Of a DNA stretch of 64,000 bases, positions 37,816 through 47,410 are shown in pieces. Origin of the DNA: Dethiosulfovibrio peptidovorans DSM 11002 (GTDB lineage: Bacteria; Synergistota; Synergistia; Synergistales; Dethiosulfovibrionaceae); contig NZ_ABTR02000001.1 in NCBI RefSeq assembly GCF_000172975.1, positions 2,394,501 to 2,458,500 of the forward strand, given 5' to 3'. The notes under the pieces were generated by a model. It was not told the origin of the DNA. It ran no database searches and saw only the letters and a list, made by a program, of their open reading frames with translations. Both the position numbers and the translations under genes were made by a program. Within the stretch, counting starts at the first letter, position 1; every line of letters begins with the position of its first letter.

Positions 37816-39606
37816 CTAGTCGGTCCAGAGGACCACTTTCGGATATTCGGCGGATCCTATGACATACTCTGATTCCAGGACCACATAAAGCCGATTAAGG
37901 TGCTTGACAGCCACCCATATCAGATCCTGAAAGGGATCGGGGTCCATTACGTCCAACCCCGCCGATACCAACTTATCTATAAGTCTTTCCTTGTGCCTGC
38001 AACTCACCCTGATCTCCGCAAGATAACGAAACGGCGGAAGTTCCAGCTCCGATCTCTCCAGAAGCTCTCTTCTCCAAAACGAGGTCCATCCGGAGAGGAG
38101 GGATACCTGCCAGCCCTTACCGGGGCGTCTGCTTTGAATCACGACCTGTCGCCTCTCCGGAGAAGGTCCTCTCCAGCAAGACTCGGATATCATGGTATAG
38201 GCACTGTATCTGGCATCGTGTTCGGATCTCCTTGCCTCTCCATCCGAATCGAGCCAACAGACCAGCCCCACGTCCAAGATATCACATAATTCCAGGCTCT
38301 TTCTCGTTCCTACGACCAGCCCCCCCGAGGATAACTCCTTTATCCTGTTACGTCTATCCACAGCCCTCTTGGGATCGTCGGCGGACCAGGTGAAAACCCT
38401 CTCCTTCGAGACCACTGCCTGAGCTATCGGTAACAGAGCCTCAAGTCCCGGACGTCTACCCATTATAACCGGACCTCCGCAGTTAGGACACTTATTCGGG
38501 ATATCGAAGGTCTTTCCGCAACGTACGCAACGTCCCCTTCCTCCAAAGAGCCTCAATGTTCCTCCGCAGTCACATCTGAGAGGATGTTCGCAATCGTCAC
38601 ATTTCAGGTCTCCGACATATCCCTTTCTATCCAGTATCCAGAGGACGACCCTGCCGTTTTCCATCGTATCGAGGGTCCTGGTCATAGTTCCCTCCGCCAA
38701 AGGAATTTCGTCGGAAGCTCCAGGTACAGATACCCTGTTCGCATCGTTGAGGTCAATAAAGACGACCCTTGATTCCGACCGTCCACGTTCCTCCTCGGGA
38801 TGAAGCTTTCGGAACACCCTGGAGGACGGGATCCTACCTCCCACGATCAGACGAGACCCCGAATCCATGGCGAGCCTGGTCAATACGCTCCTGCCATTCA
38901 ATCGGGGATGACGCTGCATACGATAGGAGTCGTTCCCCTCGTCCTCCACAACGACGAGGTCGGGAGACAAAGGGGCGGCCATAACCCCAGGCCCCCCCAC
39001 CACGAAACGACAGTTTCCGTCTCTTACGGAGAGCCAGGCCTCCATCTTTTTCTTCCCACCGGTATTGGGCCAGAGGAGCCCTCCAACGATGCCATTGTCC
39101 TCCAGCCTTTTCAGAAAAACCTTGGCTCTCAGCTGCTCCGGAAAGGATATTATCGCCCTGGTGCTTCCGTCTCCCAAAAGCTCCTCGTAACGGCTGAGAC
39201 GATCCTCGTCCAACCAGCGGTAGAAGCCCTCCATGGAAAAAGCTGACCTCTCATCCTTTTTCGATCTATCGACGAAGGGAGAGAGACTCTCTCCCTTCAA
39301 TAGCTGTTCCGGCAGCATGGAGGAAAGAGCCTGGCCTATGCCACATAGAAAGGAACGACCCACCCAGGCCATAAGACGCCAGGACACGTCCGGTATCGCA
39401 GAGGATTCATCCAGAACCTCCATGATCGGCCTTACCTTTTTCTCCGGCCAGGAGGAGGTGTCGTCGCATCTAGAGACGAATCCTATTCGGGATCCTCGTC
39501 CTATCGGAACTTTTACCCTGACGCCCGGTTCCAAAGGTCGATCATGACGATAGGTCAACCCCGACCACCAAGGGCCCGGAACCAGGACTTCAGGAAACCA
39601 AGTCAC
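37816..39606 (-). CDS. priA: PriA-like primosome protein without recognisable helicase motifs
   Basis: A 596-residue PriA homologue placed between coaBC and der, as is common for PriA. The zinc-binding region is intact, with four Cys pairs (CDDC, CDC, CVRC, CPNC) around residues 340-385, and the N-terminal DNA-binding region is visible. The ATPase motifs are not: there is no GSGKT, the DEEH position reads VVVEDEGND and the GSATP position reads GGRIP. It is also over 100 residues shorter than E. coli PriA. It probably binds forked DNA and loads helicase without unwinding; that is inference. Confidence 0.8.
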   Translation of the reverse strand: MTWFPEVLVPGPWWSGLTYRHDRPLEPGVRVKVPIGRGSRIGFVSRCDDTSSWPEKKVRPIMEVLDESSAIPDVSWRLMAWVGRSFLCGIGQALSSMLPEQLLKGESLSPFVDRSKKDERSAFSMEGFYRWLDEDRLSRYEELLGDGSTRAIISFPEQLRAKVFLKRLEDNGIVGGLLWPNTGGKKKMEAWLSVRDGNCRFVVGGPGVMAAPLSPDLVVVEDEGNDSYRMQRHPRLNGRSVLTRLAMDSGSRLIVGGRIPSSRVFRKLHPEEERGRSESRVVFIDLNDANRVSVPGASDEIPLAEGTMTRTLDTMENGRVVLWILDRKGYVGDLKCDDCEHPLRCDCGGTLRLFGGRGRCVRCGKTFDIPNKCPNCGGPVIMGRRPGLEALLPIAQAVVSKERVFTWSADDPKRAVDRRNRIKELSSGGLVVGTRKSLELCDILDVGLVCWLDSDGEARRSEHDARYSAYTMISESCWRGPSPERRQVVIQSRRPGKGWQVSLLSGWTSFWRRELLERSELELPPFRYLAEIRVSCRHKERLIDKLVSAGLDVMDPDPFQDLIWVAVKHLNRLYVVLESEYVIGSAEYPKVVLWTD

Positions 39607-39608
39607 AT

Positions 39609-40823
39609 TCAGCGCCCCTCTCGTCGCAAGAGCACCTCGTCCCAGATTATGCTGGCGACCTCCGTCTTATCCCCTTGAACCTCCTTCGAGTTCCCCTGGA
39701 CGTCAAAGATCGTGACCCTGTTGGTGTCGGTTCCAAATCCGCTTCCCGGTTCGGTGAGATCGTTCGCTACGATAAGGTCCAACCCCTTGGCCCTGAGCTT
39801 TCTCCGTGCGTTTTCTTTAAGGTCGTCCGTCTCGGCGGCGAACCCTACCAGGATCTGCCCCTGTTTTTTCATCTCTCCCAGGGTAGCCGCTATATCGGGA
39901 TTGGCTATCATCGAAAAGGAAACCTCCGATTTCCCCTCCCGTTTTATCTTATGCTCCGATCTGGAGGCGAACCTATAGTCCCCTACAGCTGCGGCCTTTA
40001 CCATCACGTCACAATCGTCCATGGCTCGGGTGGCAGCGTCGAGCATATCCTCGGCCGAGGTGACGGGTATAACCTGAATGCCATGAGGCGACTCCAGGGC
40101 GACCGGTCCCGATATGATACGGACCTCCGCTCCTCTATACCAGGCCTCCTTGGCTATAGAATATCCCATCTTACCGCTGCTGGGATTGGATATATAGCGC
40201 ACAGGATCCAAAAACTCTCTGGTTGGGCCTGCTGTAACCACCACAGACAAACCTTCCAGATCCTTGGGACGAAGAGCCCTTTCGACCTCCTCCACTATAA
40301 CGTCCACGTCGGGAAGACGACCTCTGCCCTCGTAGCCGCAGGCCAGGTCCCCCGAATCGGGTTCGACTACAACGTATCCCATGGATTCCAATATATCCAG
40401 GTTCCTCCTGGTAGCACTGTGATCCAACATATTGACGTTCATGGCGGGGAAGACTATCACCGGAGCTTTGGAGGCCAAAACTGCTCCGTCCATCACCTTA
40501 GAAGCATATCCACCGGCAAGTCTGGCGACGGTATCGGCGGTACAGGGAGCGACCACTATGACGTCGGCCCATTCCGCCAGAGATATATGGGGTATATGCC
40601 AACCGGAGTCGTCGGAAAGATAGTCTCGATCACGCCATACCCTGTTATGGGACAAGGTGGCTAGGACCATTGGACTTACGAAAGCCTCCGATGCCTCGGT
40701 CATGGCCACCTTAACCTCCCATCCGGACCGGATAAAGCCCCTCACCAGGTGAGGGGCTTTATATGCGGCTATTCCACCGGTCACACACAGAAGGACTCTA
40801 CTCGATCGAGACAGGTTCTTCAT
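39609..40823 (-). CDS. coaBC: Bifunctional phosphopantothenoylcysteine decarboxylase / phosphopantothenate-cysteine ligase
   Basis: A 404-residue fusion for two steps of CoA synthesis. The CoaC half has CVTGGIAAYKAP, the His in WHIPHISLAEWAD (about residue 77), PAMNVNML and the active Cys in DLACGYEGRGRL (about residue 160); the CoaB half has VTAGPTREFLDPVRYISNPSSGKMG (about residue 195) and ends with the ANDL segment near residue 355. It lies between rpoZ and priA. Confidence 0.95.
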   Translation of the reverse strand: MKNLSRSSRVLLCVTGGIAAYKAPHLVRGFIRSGWEVKVAMTEASEAFVSPMVLATLSHNRVWRDRDYLSDDSGWHIPHISLAEWADVIVVAPCTADTVARLAGGYASKVMDGAVLASKAPVIVFPAMNVNMLDHSATRRNLDILESMGYVVVEPDSGDLACGYEGRGRLPDVDVIVEEVERALRPKDLEGLSVVVTAGPTREFLDPVRYISNPSSGKMGYSIAKEAWYRGAEVRIISGPVALESPHGIQVIPVTSAEDMLDAATRAMDDCDVMVKAAAVGDYRFASRSEHKIKREGKSEVSFSMIANPDIAATLGEMKKQGQILVGFAAETDDLKENARRKLRAKGLDLIVANDLTEPGSGFGTDTNRVTIFDVQGNSKEVQGDKTEVASIIWDEVLLRREGR

Positions 40824-41058
40824 CGGAGGAGACTCCTCCCTCTTCTCCGGTAACCCCCATCTTAACCGAGAGCTTATCCGATTCCAGCTCGGAAAGAGCT
40901 ATGGAGATCACCTTCTCTCCCTTTCCGGTCTCTTCAAAAGTCCTGCTTCCCCTGTCCTCGCTCAGGCTTCTAGCCCGGGCTGCCACAACTGTGGTCAGAA
41001 GATATTTATTTGATACTCCTGAATTTTTTTTAATTTTATCTATGTCGAAAAATTTCAA
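40798..41058 (-). CDS. rpoZ: RNA polymerase omega subunit
   Basis: An 86-residue protein that supports assembly of RNA polymerase. The segment NKYLLTTVVAARARSL (about residues 17-32) is the omega signature and an acidic tail follows. I use a TTG start at 41058 behind GAGGAGG, right after the gmk stop; the longer frame lies inside gmk. The order gmk-rpoZ-coaBC is widely conserved. Confidence 0.88.
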   Translation of the reverse strand: MKFFDIDKIKKNSGVSNKYLLTTVVAARARSLSEDRGSRTFEETGKGEKVISIALSELESDKLSVKMGVTGEEGGVSSDEEPVSIE

Positions 41059-41059
41059 T

Positions 41060-41653
41060 CTAACCCCTCCTCTTGCCTCGTCCCTCACGATAATCGTAAA
41101 CGATTTGCTCCAGCTCCGAAACGGCCCTTTGAAGATCGTCGTTGACCACGATATGGTCGTATCTGCTGGCCAATGCCATCTCCTCCAGAGCGTTGTTCAA
41201 CCTTAGTTTTATGGTTCGTTCGTCCTCAGATCCCCTTCGGCGAAGACGGCGTTCCAACTCTTTCGTAGAAGGCGGAGTTAAAAAAACCGTTATTATATCG
41301 GGGCATTTGTCCTTAACCTGTAAGGTACCCTGAACGTCTATCTCCAGCACTACGTCCTTGCCTTCGTCTAGATACCGTTCGACATCGGAGCAGAGGGTAC
41401 CGTACATATTTCCGTGAACCTCGGCCCACTCCAGGAAATCACCGGCGGCGATCCTGCGTTTGAACTCCTCCTGCTCTATAAAACGATAGTCTACCCCGTC
41501 GATCTCTCCCTGTCTCGGAGTTCTGGTGGTACAGGATATGGAAAAGGCCAGCCCCTCCACCCTCCGAAACAGCTCTTTGCGTACGGTTCCCTTACCTGCT
41601 CCGCTTGGTCCGGAGAAGACGAACAACCGCCCTCGACAGTTCCGTTTAACCAT
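41060..41653 (-). CDS. gmk: Guanylate kinase
   Basis: This 197-residue enzyme phosphorylates [14 protein letters not shown] is the P loop (about residue 14), and [19 protein letters not shown] binds GMP. It overlaps the end of remA by 8 bases. Confidence 0.96.
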   Translation of the reverse strand: MVKRNCRGRLFVFSGPSGAGKGTVRKELFRRVEGLAFSISCTTRTPRQGEIDGVDYRFIEQEEFKRRIAAGDFLEWAEVHGNMYGTLCSDVERYLDEGKDVVLEIDVQGTLQVKDKCPDIITVFLTPPSTKELERRLRRRGSEDERTIKLRLNNALEEMALASRYDHIVVNDDLQRAVSELEQIVYDYREGRGKRRG

Positions 41654-41900
41654 CTGGTTCTTCGCCGGAAAAACGATTGACGATAGTCTCCGGCTGGATT
41701 GCCGACAGAATGACGTGATTGCTGTCGGTCACCAATATAGCCCTTGTCTTCCGCCCCTGAGTGGCATCTACAAGACGACCGGTCTCCCTGGCCTCTTCTT
41801 TCAGACGTTTCATCGGAGCCGAGGTGGGATGTATTATGGCCACGACCCTCTCGGCGACTACCATGTTTCCGAATCCTATATGAACGAGCCTCTGTCCCAC
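41646..41900 (-). CDS. remA: RemA family regulator (DUF370)
   Basis: An 84-residue protein; the B. subtilis homologue activates biofilm matrix genes. The [16 protein letters not shown] start and [22 protein letters not shown] centre match the family. It starts at a GTG and sits between yicC and gmk, the usual position. Confidence 0.9.
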   Translation of the reverse strand: MGQRLVHIGFGNMVVAERVVAIIHPTSAPMKRLKEEARETGRLVDATQGRKTRAILVTDSNHVILSAIQPETIVNRFSGEEPDG

Positions 41901-41906
41901 AGACTA

Positions 41907-42797
41907 TCACTCCACGTTTTGAACCTGTTCCCTAATCCTCTCCAACAAGGATTTTCCGTCGACCACAAGCCATCGTACCTCGGCATCCGCAACCTTGGAG
42001 CCCATAGTGTTGATCTCCCTGTTCATCTCCTGGAGAAGAAAATCCAGCTTTCTCCCTCTGGGTCCCCTTTCGTCCAGCAGTTTCTTGAACTGACCTATAT
42101 GACTGTCCGTACGGGATAGCTCCTCGGATATATCCCATTTATCCGCTATCACCGTCATCTCCTGGGCAAGCCGTCCCTCGTCCATAGATATCTCGAAACG
42201 ATCTGCCACCGCTTGAACCCTTTCCCTAAGCGATTCGAAGGCATTGTCCGCACATCCCCGCCATAGAGAACCTATCTTGGACACTATTGCCTGATAGTCC
42301 TCTAGACATCCGGAGATATCATCAAGAAGCTTTTCTCCCTCAATCTCCCTCATAGAGACCAGCTCATCCAGTCCTCTATCGGTGAGATCGGCTAAAACAG
42401 ACGATATCTCGTCTTTCATCGACGAAGAAGACGCGGATGGAAGATCCAAAACCCCGGGCAATCCTAGAATTCCGTTCAAGGGAAGCTCGTCTGATCCGTC
42501 CCCCATGGATAACACCACGTCTTTCACCTGTGACAGATAGGAGCTAAGGACATCTGGATTTATCCTGCCCATGCGACACTCGGAAGCCCATGAAAGCTCT
42601 ACCCTGACCTGGACCTTTCCTCTATTGAGTCTTTTCTTAACGGCACCCTGTATCAGTGGATCCTCCGAGGCCAGTTCTCTACCTGACTTCACGAAGACCT
42701 CCAGATATCGGGAGTTGACGCTGGAGAATTCCACGGTCAAGGTGCCCCAATCCTTATCCACCGAGACTCGGCTAAAACCGGTCATGCTTGTCAACAT
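41907..42797 (-). CDS. yicC: YicC family endoribonuclease
   Basis: A 296-residue protein of the YicC/YloC family. SMTGFSR at the N terminus, the E/N-rich EFSSVNSRYLEV (about residue 24) and the C-terminal RKLDFLLQEMNREINTMGSKV are diagnostic. ATG at 42797 is chosen; a TTG three codons earlier is also possible behind the same GGAGG. It begins the yicC-remA-gmk-rpoZ-coaBC-priA-der run. Confidence 0.9.
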   Translation of the reverse strand: MLTSMTGFSRVSVDKDWGTLTVEFSSVNSRYLEVFVKSGRELASEDPLIQGAVKKRLNRGKVQVRVELSWASECRMGRINPDVLSSYLSQVKDVVLSMGDGSDELPLNGILGLPGVLDLPSASSSSMKDEISSVLADLTDRGLDELVSMREIEGEKLLDDISGCLEDYQAIVSKIGSLWRGCADNAFESLRERVQAVADRFEISMDEGRLAQEMTVIADKWDISEELSRTDSHIGQFKKLLDERGPRGRKLDFLLQEMNREINTMGSKVADAEVRWLVVDGKSLLERIREQVQNVE

Positions 42798-42821
42798 AAC
42801 GATCAATCCACCTCCGTTTTT

Positions 42822-43916
42822 CTACAGACCTGTCCTGAAGACGAGCTTTTCCAAGACGGGGGTTATTTCTTTTACATCCCATTTCGACGCGCTTATCGCC
42901 TCTACGTCCTCGCCTTCGGATCTTATCCTGGTCAGGAGACCGTCCAGGGTGGATCTATCTATGAGGTCCGCCTTGTTCAGAAAGACCGCCCGAGGGATCT
43001 CTATGGCGTCTATATCCCTGAGGGTATCTCTAACAACCCTAAGGGTCTCAAGCGCATCCGGATCACTTCCGTCGAGCATGACCAACAAAAAGTCGGCCGC
43101 AACCGCCTCTTCTAAAGTCGTCCTGAAGGCCGCTATCAAGGTGGGAGGGAGCTCCCTTATGAACCCTACCGTGTCGGTCAGGAGGATCGTCCGTCCATCG
43201 GACATGGATATCGAACGTACCAACGTGTCCAATGTTGCAAAAAGGGCGTCGGCCACGTATATGGATCTGTCTCCCGATAGGCGGCGTAGAAGGGTCGATT
43301 TCCCACTGTTAGTATATCCGACCATAGCTACAGTAACTATATCGGAACGGCTACGTCGCTTCCGTTGATTTCTTCGTCTCTTCTTTACCTGGACAAGTTT
43401 TCTCGTTATATCTCTTATACGCCTCTCGAGCTTTCTCCTGTGTCTCTCGAACTCGGTCTCGCCGGGCCCTCTGGTGCCTATACCGCCCCCCAATCTGGAC
43501 ATCTGATGTCCCAGACCGCGAAGATGGGGCAATTCATAGCGGCATCGGGCCAGTTCCACCTGAAGCTTCGCCTCCGATGTCCTGGCCCGTTCCTCGAATA
43601 TCTTCATTATGACCAAAGGTCTGTCCCAGACGTACCGCCCCGACTCCGCCTTCAGATTCGCCATCTGTCTAGGGGTCAAAGGCCTATCGCTGACGATCAG
43701 TCCTGCGTCGACCACATCGCAGACCCTCTTGAGATCCCTTGCCTTGCCGGACCCTAAGAAGAAAGCGGGGTCCGGAGAATCCCGCTTTTGAATTACCCTC
43801 TCGACAACGTCCACGTCCAGGTTCGCCAATAGAAGCTCAAGCTCAAGAAGAAGGCGCTCTCCCTCCTCCAGACGCTCCAAAGCGATTAAAACCGCTCTAC
43901 GCCTTTCATCCGCCAA
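42822..43916 (-). CDS. hflX: GTPase HflX
   Basis: A 364-residue ribosome-associated GTPase that splits stalled ribosomes under stress. The family-specific LGGGIGTRGPGETEFE motif (about residue 143) precedes a G domain with GYTNSGKSTLL (about residue 200), DTVGFI and NKAD. It overlaps the end of plsC by 11 bases. Confidence 0.95.
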   Translation of the reverse strand: MADERRRAVLIALERLEEGERLLLELELLLANLDVDVVERVIQKRDSPDPAFFLGSGKARDLKRVCDVVDAGLIVSDRPLTPRQMANLKAESGRYVWDRPLVIMKIFEERARTSEAKLQVELARCRYELPHLRGLGHQMSRLGGGIGTRGPGETEFERHRRKLERRIRDITRKLVQVKKRRRNQRKRRSRSDIVTVAMVGYTNSGKSTLLRRLSGDRSIYVADALFATLDTLVRSISMSDGRTILLTDTVGFIRELPPTLIAAFRTTLEEAVAADFLLVMLDGSDPDALETLRVVRDTLRDIDAIEIPRAVFLNKADLIDRSTLDGLLTRIRSEGEDVEAISASKWDVKEITPVLEKLVFRTGL

Positions 43917-44550
43917 GGGCTACCGCCTCCATGGAACTGAGAGATTCTCTCAGTTCGGACAGTATCAACGAACGACATTCCCTGGAGGATACGCCGTTTT
44001 CTAGCATCCTGGATGGATCGATAGGATCTCCGAACCGGACCTCTATGGAGCTCCAGCCGATCTTGCTGGCACCTACCGGCATAGCGTCGAAGGTTCCGGA
44101 TATATAAGCCGGGACGATAGGCACTCCGGTCCTAACCGCCAATAGGGCGACTCCCCCCTCCAGATCCTTCAACCTACCGTCCAAGGACCGGGCACCTTCG
44201 GGAAAAAGGAGAACCGACTCTCCCCCCTCGAGAAGCTGTAGAAACGTCCTTAGGGCACCTCCGGCACTCAAGGAGGAATCCCTGCTGACCGGGATGGCTC
44301 CCAACGTCCTTATCAACCAGGCGAAAAGACGTGATCCCTCGAAAAGCTCCACCTTGGCCAGATATCTTAAACGATCGGGAAAGGCGGCACCTAAAACCAC
44401 TGGGTCGAGGTTGCTACAGTGGTTGGCCACCATTATGAAAGGCCTCTCCACAGGTATTTTATCCTTGCCCGCTACCCTGAGACGATTATGAATCTTCAAG
44501 AAAACGAAACAAAACCGCCTCACCAATTGATATATAAAAGAGTTAATCAT
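43906..44550 (-). CDS. plsC: 1-acyl-glycerol-3-phosphate acyltransferase
   Basis: A 214-residue membrane-associated enzyme making phosphatidic acid. NHCSNLD (HX4D, about residue 43) and FPEGARS (about residue 116) are the catalytic and substrate motifs. Short hydrophobic N terminus. It overlaps cmk by 8 bases, a conserved pair. Confidence 0.92.
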   Translation of the reverse strand: MINSFIYQLVRRFCFVFLKIHNRLRVAGKDKIPVERPFIMVANHCSNLDPVVLGAAFPDRLRYLAKVELFEGSRLFAWLIRTLGAIPVSRDSSLSAGGALRTFLQLLEGGESVLLFPEGARSLDGRLKDLEGGVALLAVRTGVPIVPAYISGTFDAMPVGASKIGWSSIEVRFGDPIDPSRMLENGVSSRECRSLILSELRESLSSMEAVALGG

Positions 44551-45211
44551 GTCGAACCTCCGAAGCGATGGAGACGATTTTCGCCACCACTTCGTCGATC
44601 GTCATATCCGATGAATCGATGAGAACCGAATCAGCGGCCTTTCTCAGAGGGGAACAGGCCCTATCCATGTCGGCCCTGTCCCTTCGTCTTATATCCTCCA
44701 GGATAGAGTCGAAGGGAAAATCCTCCCCTTTTTCTCTCAACTCACGCCAACGACGATCGGCTCTGGTCTCCTCCGAGGCGGACAGATATACCTTCAAAGG
44801 AGCTAGGGGGAACACCACCGTCCCCATATCTCTACCGTCGGCGACCAAACCACCGGAAAGGGCCTGCTCCCTCTGTAGATCCAAAAGTTTGTCTCTGACC
44901 GAGGGAAGGGCCGAATAGGACGAAGCGATGGAGTCCACCCTAGGGGTACGGATCATGTCGGTCACGTCGACATCGTCCACGGTGACCCTGCCGCCTTCGA
45001 GTAAAACGGAAATAGATCTAAGAGACCTATTCAGGTCCTCTCCCTCCTCGGGAGGAATACCACGGCTGTCCAATATATAGGCGAGGGCTCTGTAAAGAGC
45101 CCCTGTGTCCAGATAGGGTATTCCTAACTCGGATGCGACCCTCCTGGCCACGGTACTCTTTCCGGCACCGGCAGGACCGTCGACGGTGATAACTATATTT
45201 TTAGATGCCAT
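44543..45211 (-). CDS. cmk: Cytidylate kinase
   Basis: A 222-residue enzyme phosphorylating CMP and dCMP. DGPAGAGKSTVARRVA is the P loop (about residue 11), YLDTGALYRA and GLVADGRDMGTVVFP are family motifs, and RRDRADMDRACSPL near residue 177 closes the site. Confidence 0.96.
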   Translation of the reverse strand: MASKNIVITVDGPAGAGKSTVARRVASELGIPYLDTGALYRALAYILDSRGIPPEEGEDLNRSLRSISVLLEGGRVTVDDVDVTDMIRTPRVDSIASSYSALPSVRDKLLDLQREQALSGGLVADGRDMGTVVFPLAPLKVYLSASEETRADRRWRELREKGEDFPFDSILEDIRRRDRADMDRACSPLRKAADSVLIDSSDMTIDEVVAKIVSIASEVRHD

Positions 45212-45219
45212 AGCAGGCC

Positions 45220-46104
45220 TTATTCCTCCATGAGTTCCATCTCTTCAGATACCTTGTCCATGATGTCGACCAAATCGGACAAGAGTTCCTCGACCTCTCC
45301 CTCTAGTCCTAAACGTTGGAGGACCGTCTCCGACATGGAATACTGAAGGGCATCCGCCCCACCGCTTACTCCCAGCATCAATACCAAGGAGTTGGCCAGG
45401 TGGATGATGTCAACGAGTCCTCTGTATTCCTGAAGATCCTCCGGAAGTTCGTCGGGTGAGTACTGATACTGAATAGCCACCTTGTGGGACTCGGGCAAAT
45501 TCCACTTCTCCACCAGCATGGCTCCCACCTGGGCGTGATCGAACCCCAATACCATCCGTTCCGCCTCCACGAAGGGGATCTTATCGGTATCCACGATGCG
45601 TACTATTATCTGGTAACCGAATTTTATATAGTCGTTGAGAACTATCTTGCCTATGGCGTGAAGCATACCTACGATATAGGCCTCATCGGGAAGGCAGGCC
45701 TTGGTCCTCTCCGCCAGATATCTGGCCGCATAGGCTACGCTGAGAGAGTGTTTCCACAGGTCTCCTCTATCTAGGGCGTAACCGGCAAAGGAGTTGTCCA
45801 TCCTCTGATAGACCGTGGCGGCTATGACCAGGTTTTTGATCGTTTTATAGCCCAGAAGTGCTACCGCCTCCTGAATGCTGGAGATCTTTCTGGGAAGCCC
45901 GTAAAAAGCCGAGTTCGCCAACTTCAAAGTTCTTATGACCAAGCCCTCGTCCTTTGAGAGACTGCCTGCGACGTTATACGCGCTGCTGTCCGGGTTATCC
46001 AATGCTCTCAAGGTCTCCATGACAAACTGAGGGAAGGATTTGACCTCCTTCAGCCTGCTGAGGATACGATTCTGTATCAGCTGTCTGGTTCGATCATCCA
46101 TCAA
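45220..46104 (-). CDS. HDOD domain signalling protein
   Basis: A 294-residue HDOD protein, related to HD phosphohydrolases but usually without activity. KSFPQFVMETLRAL and LKLANSAFYGLPRKISSIQEAVALLGYKTIKNL (near residues 57-89) are typical. The HD pair reads LHAIGK, so the Asp is gone. Its partner and signal are unknown. It lies between rluB and cmk in a housekeeping run. Confidence 0.85.
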   Translation of the reverse strand: MMDDRTRQLIQNRILSRLKEVKSFPQFVMETLRALDNPDSSAYNVAGSLSKDEGLVIRTLKLANSAFYGLPRKISSIQEAVALLGYKTIKNLVIAATVYQRMDNSFAGYALDRGDLWKHSLSVAYAARYLAERTKACLPDEAYIVGMLHAIGKIVLNDYIKFGYQIIVRIVDTDKIPFVEAERMVLGFDHAQVGAMLVEKWNLPESHKVAIQYQYSPDELPEDLQEYRGLVDIIHLANSLVLMLGVSGGADALQYSMSETVLQRLGLEGEVEELLSDLVDIMDKVSEEMELMEE

Positions 46105-46122
46105 CCCATCTCCTGCCTTGAA

Positions 46123-46839
46123 CTAGACGCTTCCTCCCTGACGGATAAGTCGCCATAACCGTTGGAGTTCCACAACACAGTATTCTCCTGATTTGAGTTT
46201 TCTCAACTCCATTCTACCAACTTTTCTACGAAAGAGGACATTCACCGAGAGGGAAAAATGAGACGCCATTATCCTGATCTCCCTTTTAAGCCCCTCTTGT
46301 AGGACTATCGAGACCCACCTTCTGGCAGGTTTTCTATCCATCACCCGAATCGAAACCGGAGATACGACCTTTCCGTTTATCGGAACACCCTTGCGCCAGG
46401 AGAAAAGGTTCTCTTCCGTAAGGGCTTCGCCCAGCAATACCTCGTAGGTCTTTTGATAGCCAGCACTAGGATGTATCAAAGAATTACAGAAATCGCCGTC
46501 GTTCGTCAAGACCAGGAGGCCCTCGCTTTGCCTGTCAAGACGCCCGACAGGATAGATCCTCTTAGCCCTCAGGTCAGGGGACAAAAGGCCTACCACAGTA
46601 GGATAAAAACGATCCTCGACAGCACAAACGTAACCTTTGGGCTTGTTCATAACGATATAGACGGACTTCTGAAAGCATACTGATTTTCCGTCCACTGACA
46701 CCTGGTCTTCTTCCGATATATCCATGGCAGGATCGGTGGCGGTCACGTTTTCTACCTTCACCCTACCGGTTCTAATTATATCCTCGGACCTACGCCGGGA
46801 TGCAACTCCGCACAAAGCAAGATACCTATTGAGCCTCAC
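46123..46839 (-). CDS. rluB: rRNA pseudouridine synthase (RsuA/RluB family)
   Basis: A 238-residue enzyme with an N-terminal S4 RNA-binding domain (MRLNRYLALCGVASRR) and the catalytic GRLDRQSEGLLVLTNDG motif near residue 98, where the Asp is the nucleophile. The position after scpB is typical of the RluB branch. It overlaps scpB by 14 bases. Confidence 0.9.
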   Translation of the reverse strand: MRLNRYLALCGVASRRRSEDIIRTGRVKVENVTATDPAMDISEEDQVSVDGKSVCFQKSVYIVMNKPKGYVCAVEDRFYPTVVGLLSPDLRAKRIYPVGRLDRQSEGLLVLTNDGDFCNSLIHPSAGYQKTYEVLLGEALTEENLFSWRKGVPINGKVVSPVSIRVMDRKPARRWVSIVLQEGLKREIRIMASHFSLSVNVLFRRKVGRMELRKLKSGEYCVVELQRLWRLIRQGGSV

Positions 46840-47410
46840 TATCGTCGTCCTCCCGTCGAGAGCGCAGCTCTTCTATCTCGGATACAGTGGGCAAATCGGA
46901 GATAGCCCCCAAACCGAAGACCTTGAGAAAGGAATCGGTGGTCCTGTAGAGGAGAGGTGATCCGGTGCTCTTCTTTCTCCCCGAGATACGTACCAGACCG
47001 TGGCTCAGCAGAGTCTCTATCACCCTCTCGCAACGCACGCCTCTGATATCCTCTATTTCCGATCGGGTTACAGGTTGATTATAAGCCACAACGGCTAGAG
47101 TCTCCAGAGCCGCCTTGCTCAATCTGATACGTTCCCTCTCGTTTGCCTCCCTGAAACTGTCGACGGCGTCAGCGACGTCCAAGACGGTGCAAAGATGCCA
47201 TGCACCACCCAAAAAGGCCACCTCTACTCCGTGAGATCCTTCCCTGTATTTTTCAGAGAGGGCCTTCAGACCGCCTAGGGCTGTATTCTCGTCTATTCCC
47301 ACCGCTTCGGCGAGCTCCGTCGCCGTAGCTCCCTCGGAAGCGACGAAAAGGACCGCCTCGATGCGTTTAAGAACAGAAAGCCCTTTATCTTCTTGAAAGA
47401 ACGAGGACAT
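46826..47410 (-). CDS. scpB: Segregation and condensation protein B
   Basis: A 194-residue winged-helix protein that joins ScpA and SMC in chromosome condensation. The AALETLAVVAYNQPVTRSEIEDIRGV segment (about residue 100) is diagnostic. TTG, GTG and ATG follow one another at the start; the ATG at 47410 is listed. It overlaps scpA. Confidence 0.92.
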   Translation of the reverse strand: MSSFFQEDKGLSVLKRIEAVLFVASEGATATELAEAVGIDENTALGGLKALSEKYREGSHGVEVAFLGGAWHLCTVLDVADAVDSFREANERERIRLSKAALETLAVVAYNQPVTRSEIEDIRGVRCERVIETLLSHGLVRISGRKKSTGSPLLYRTTDSFLKVFGLGAISDLPTVSEIEELRSRREDDDSEAQ

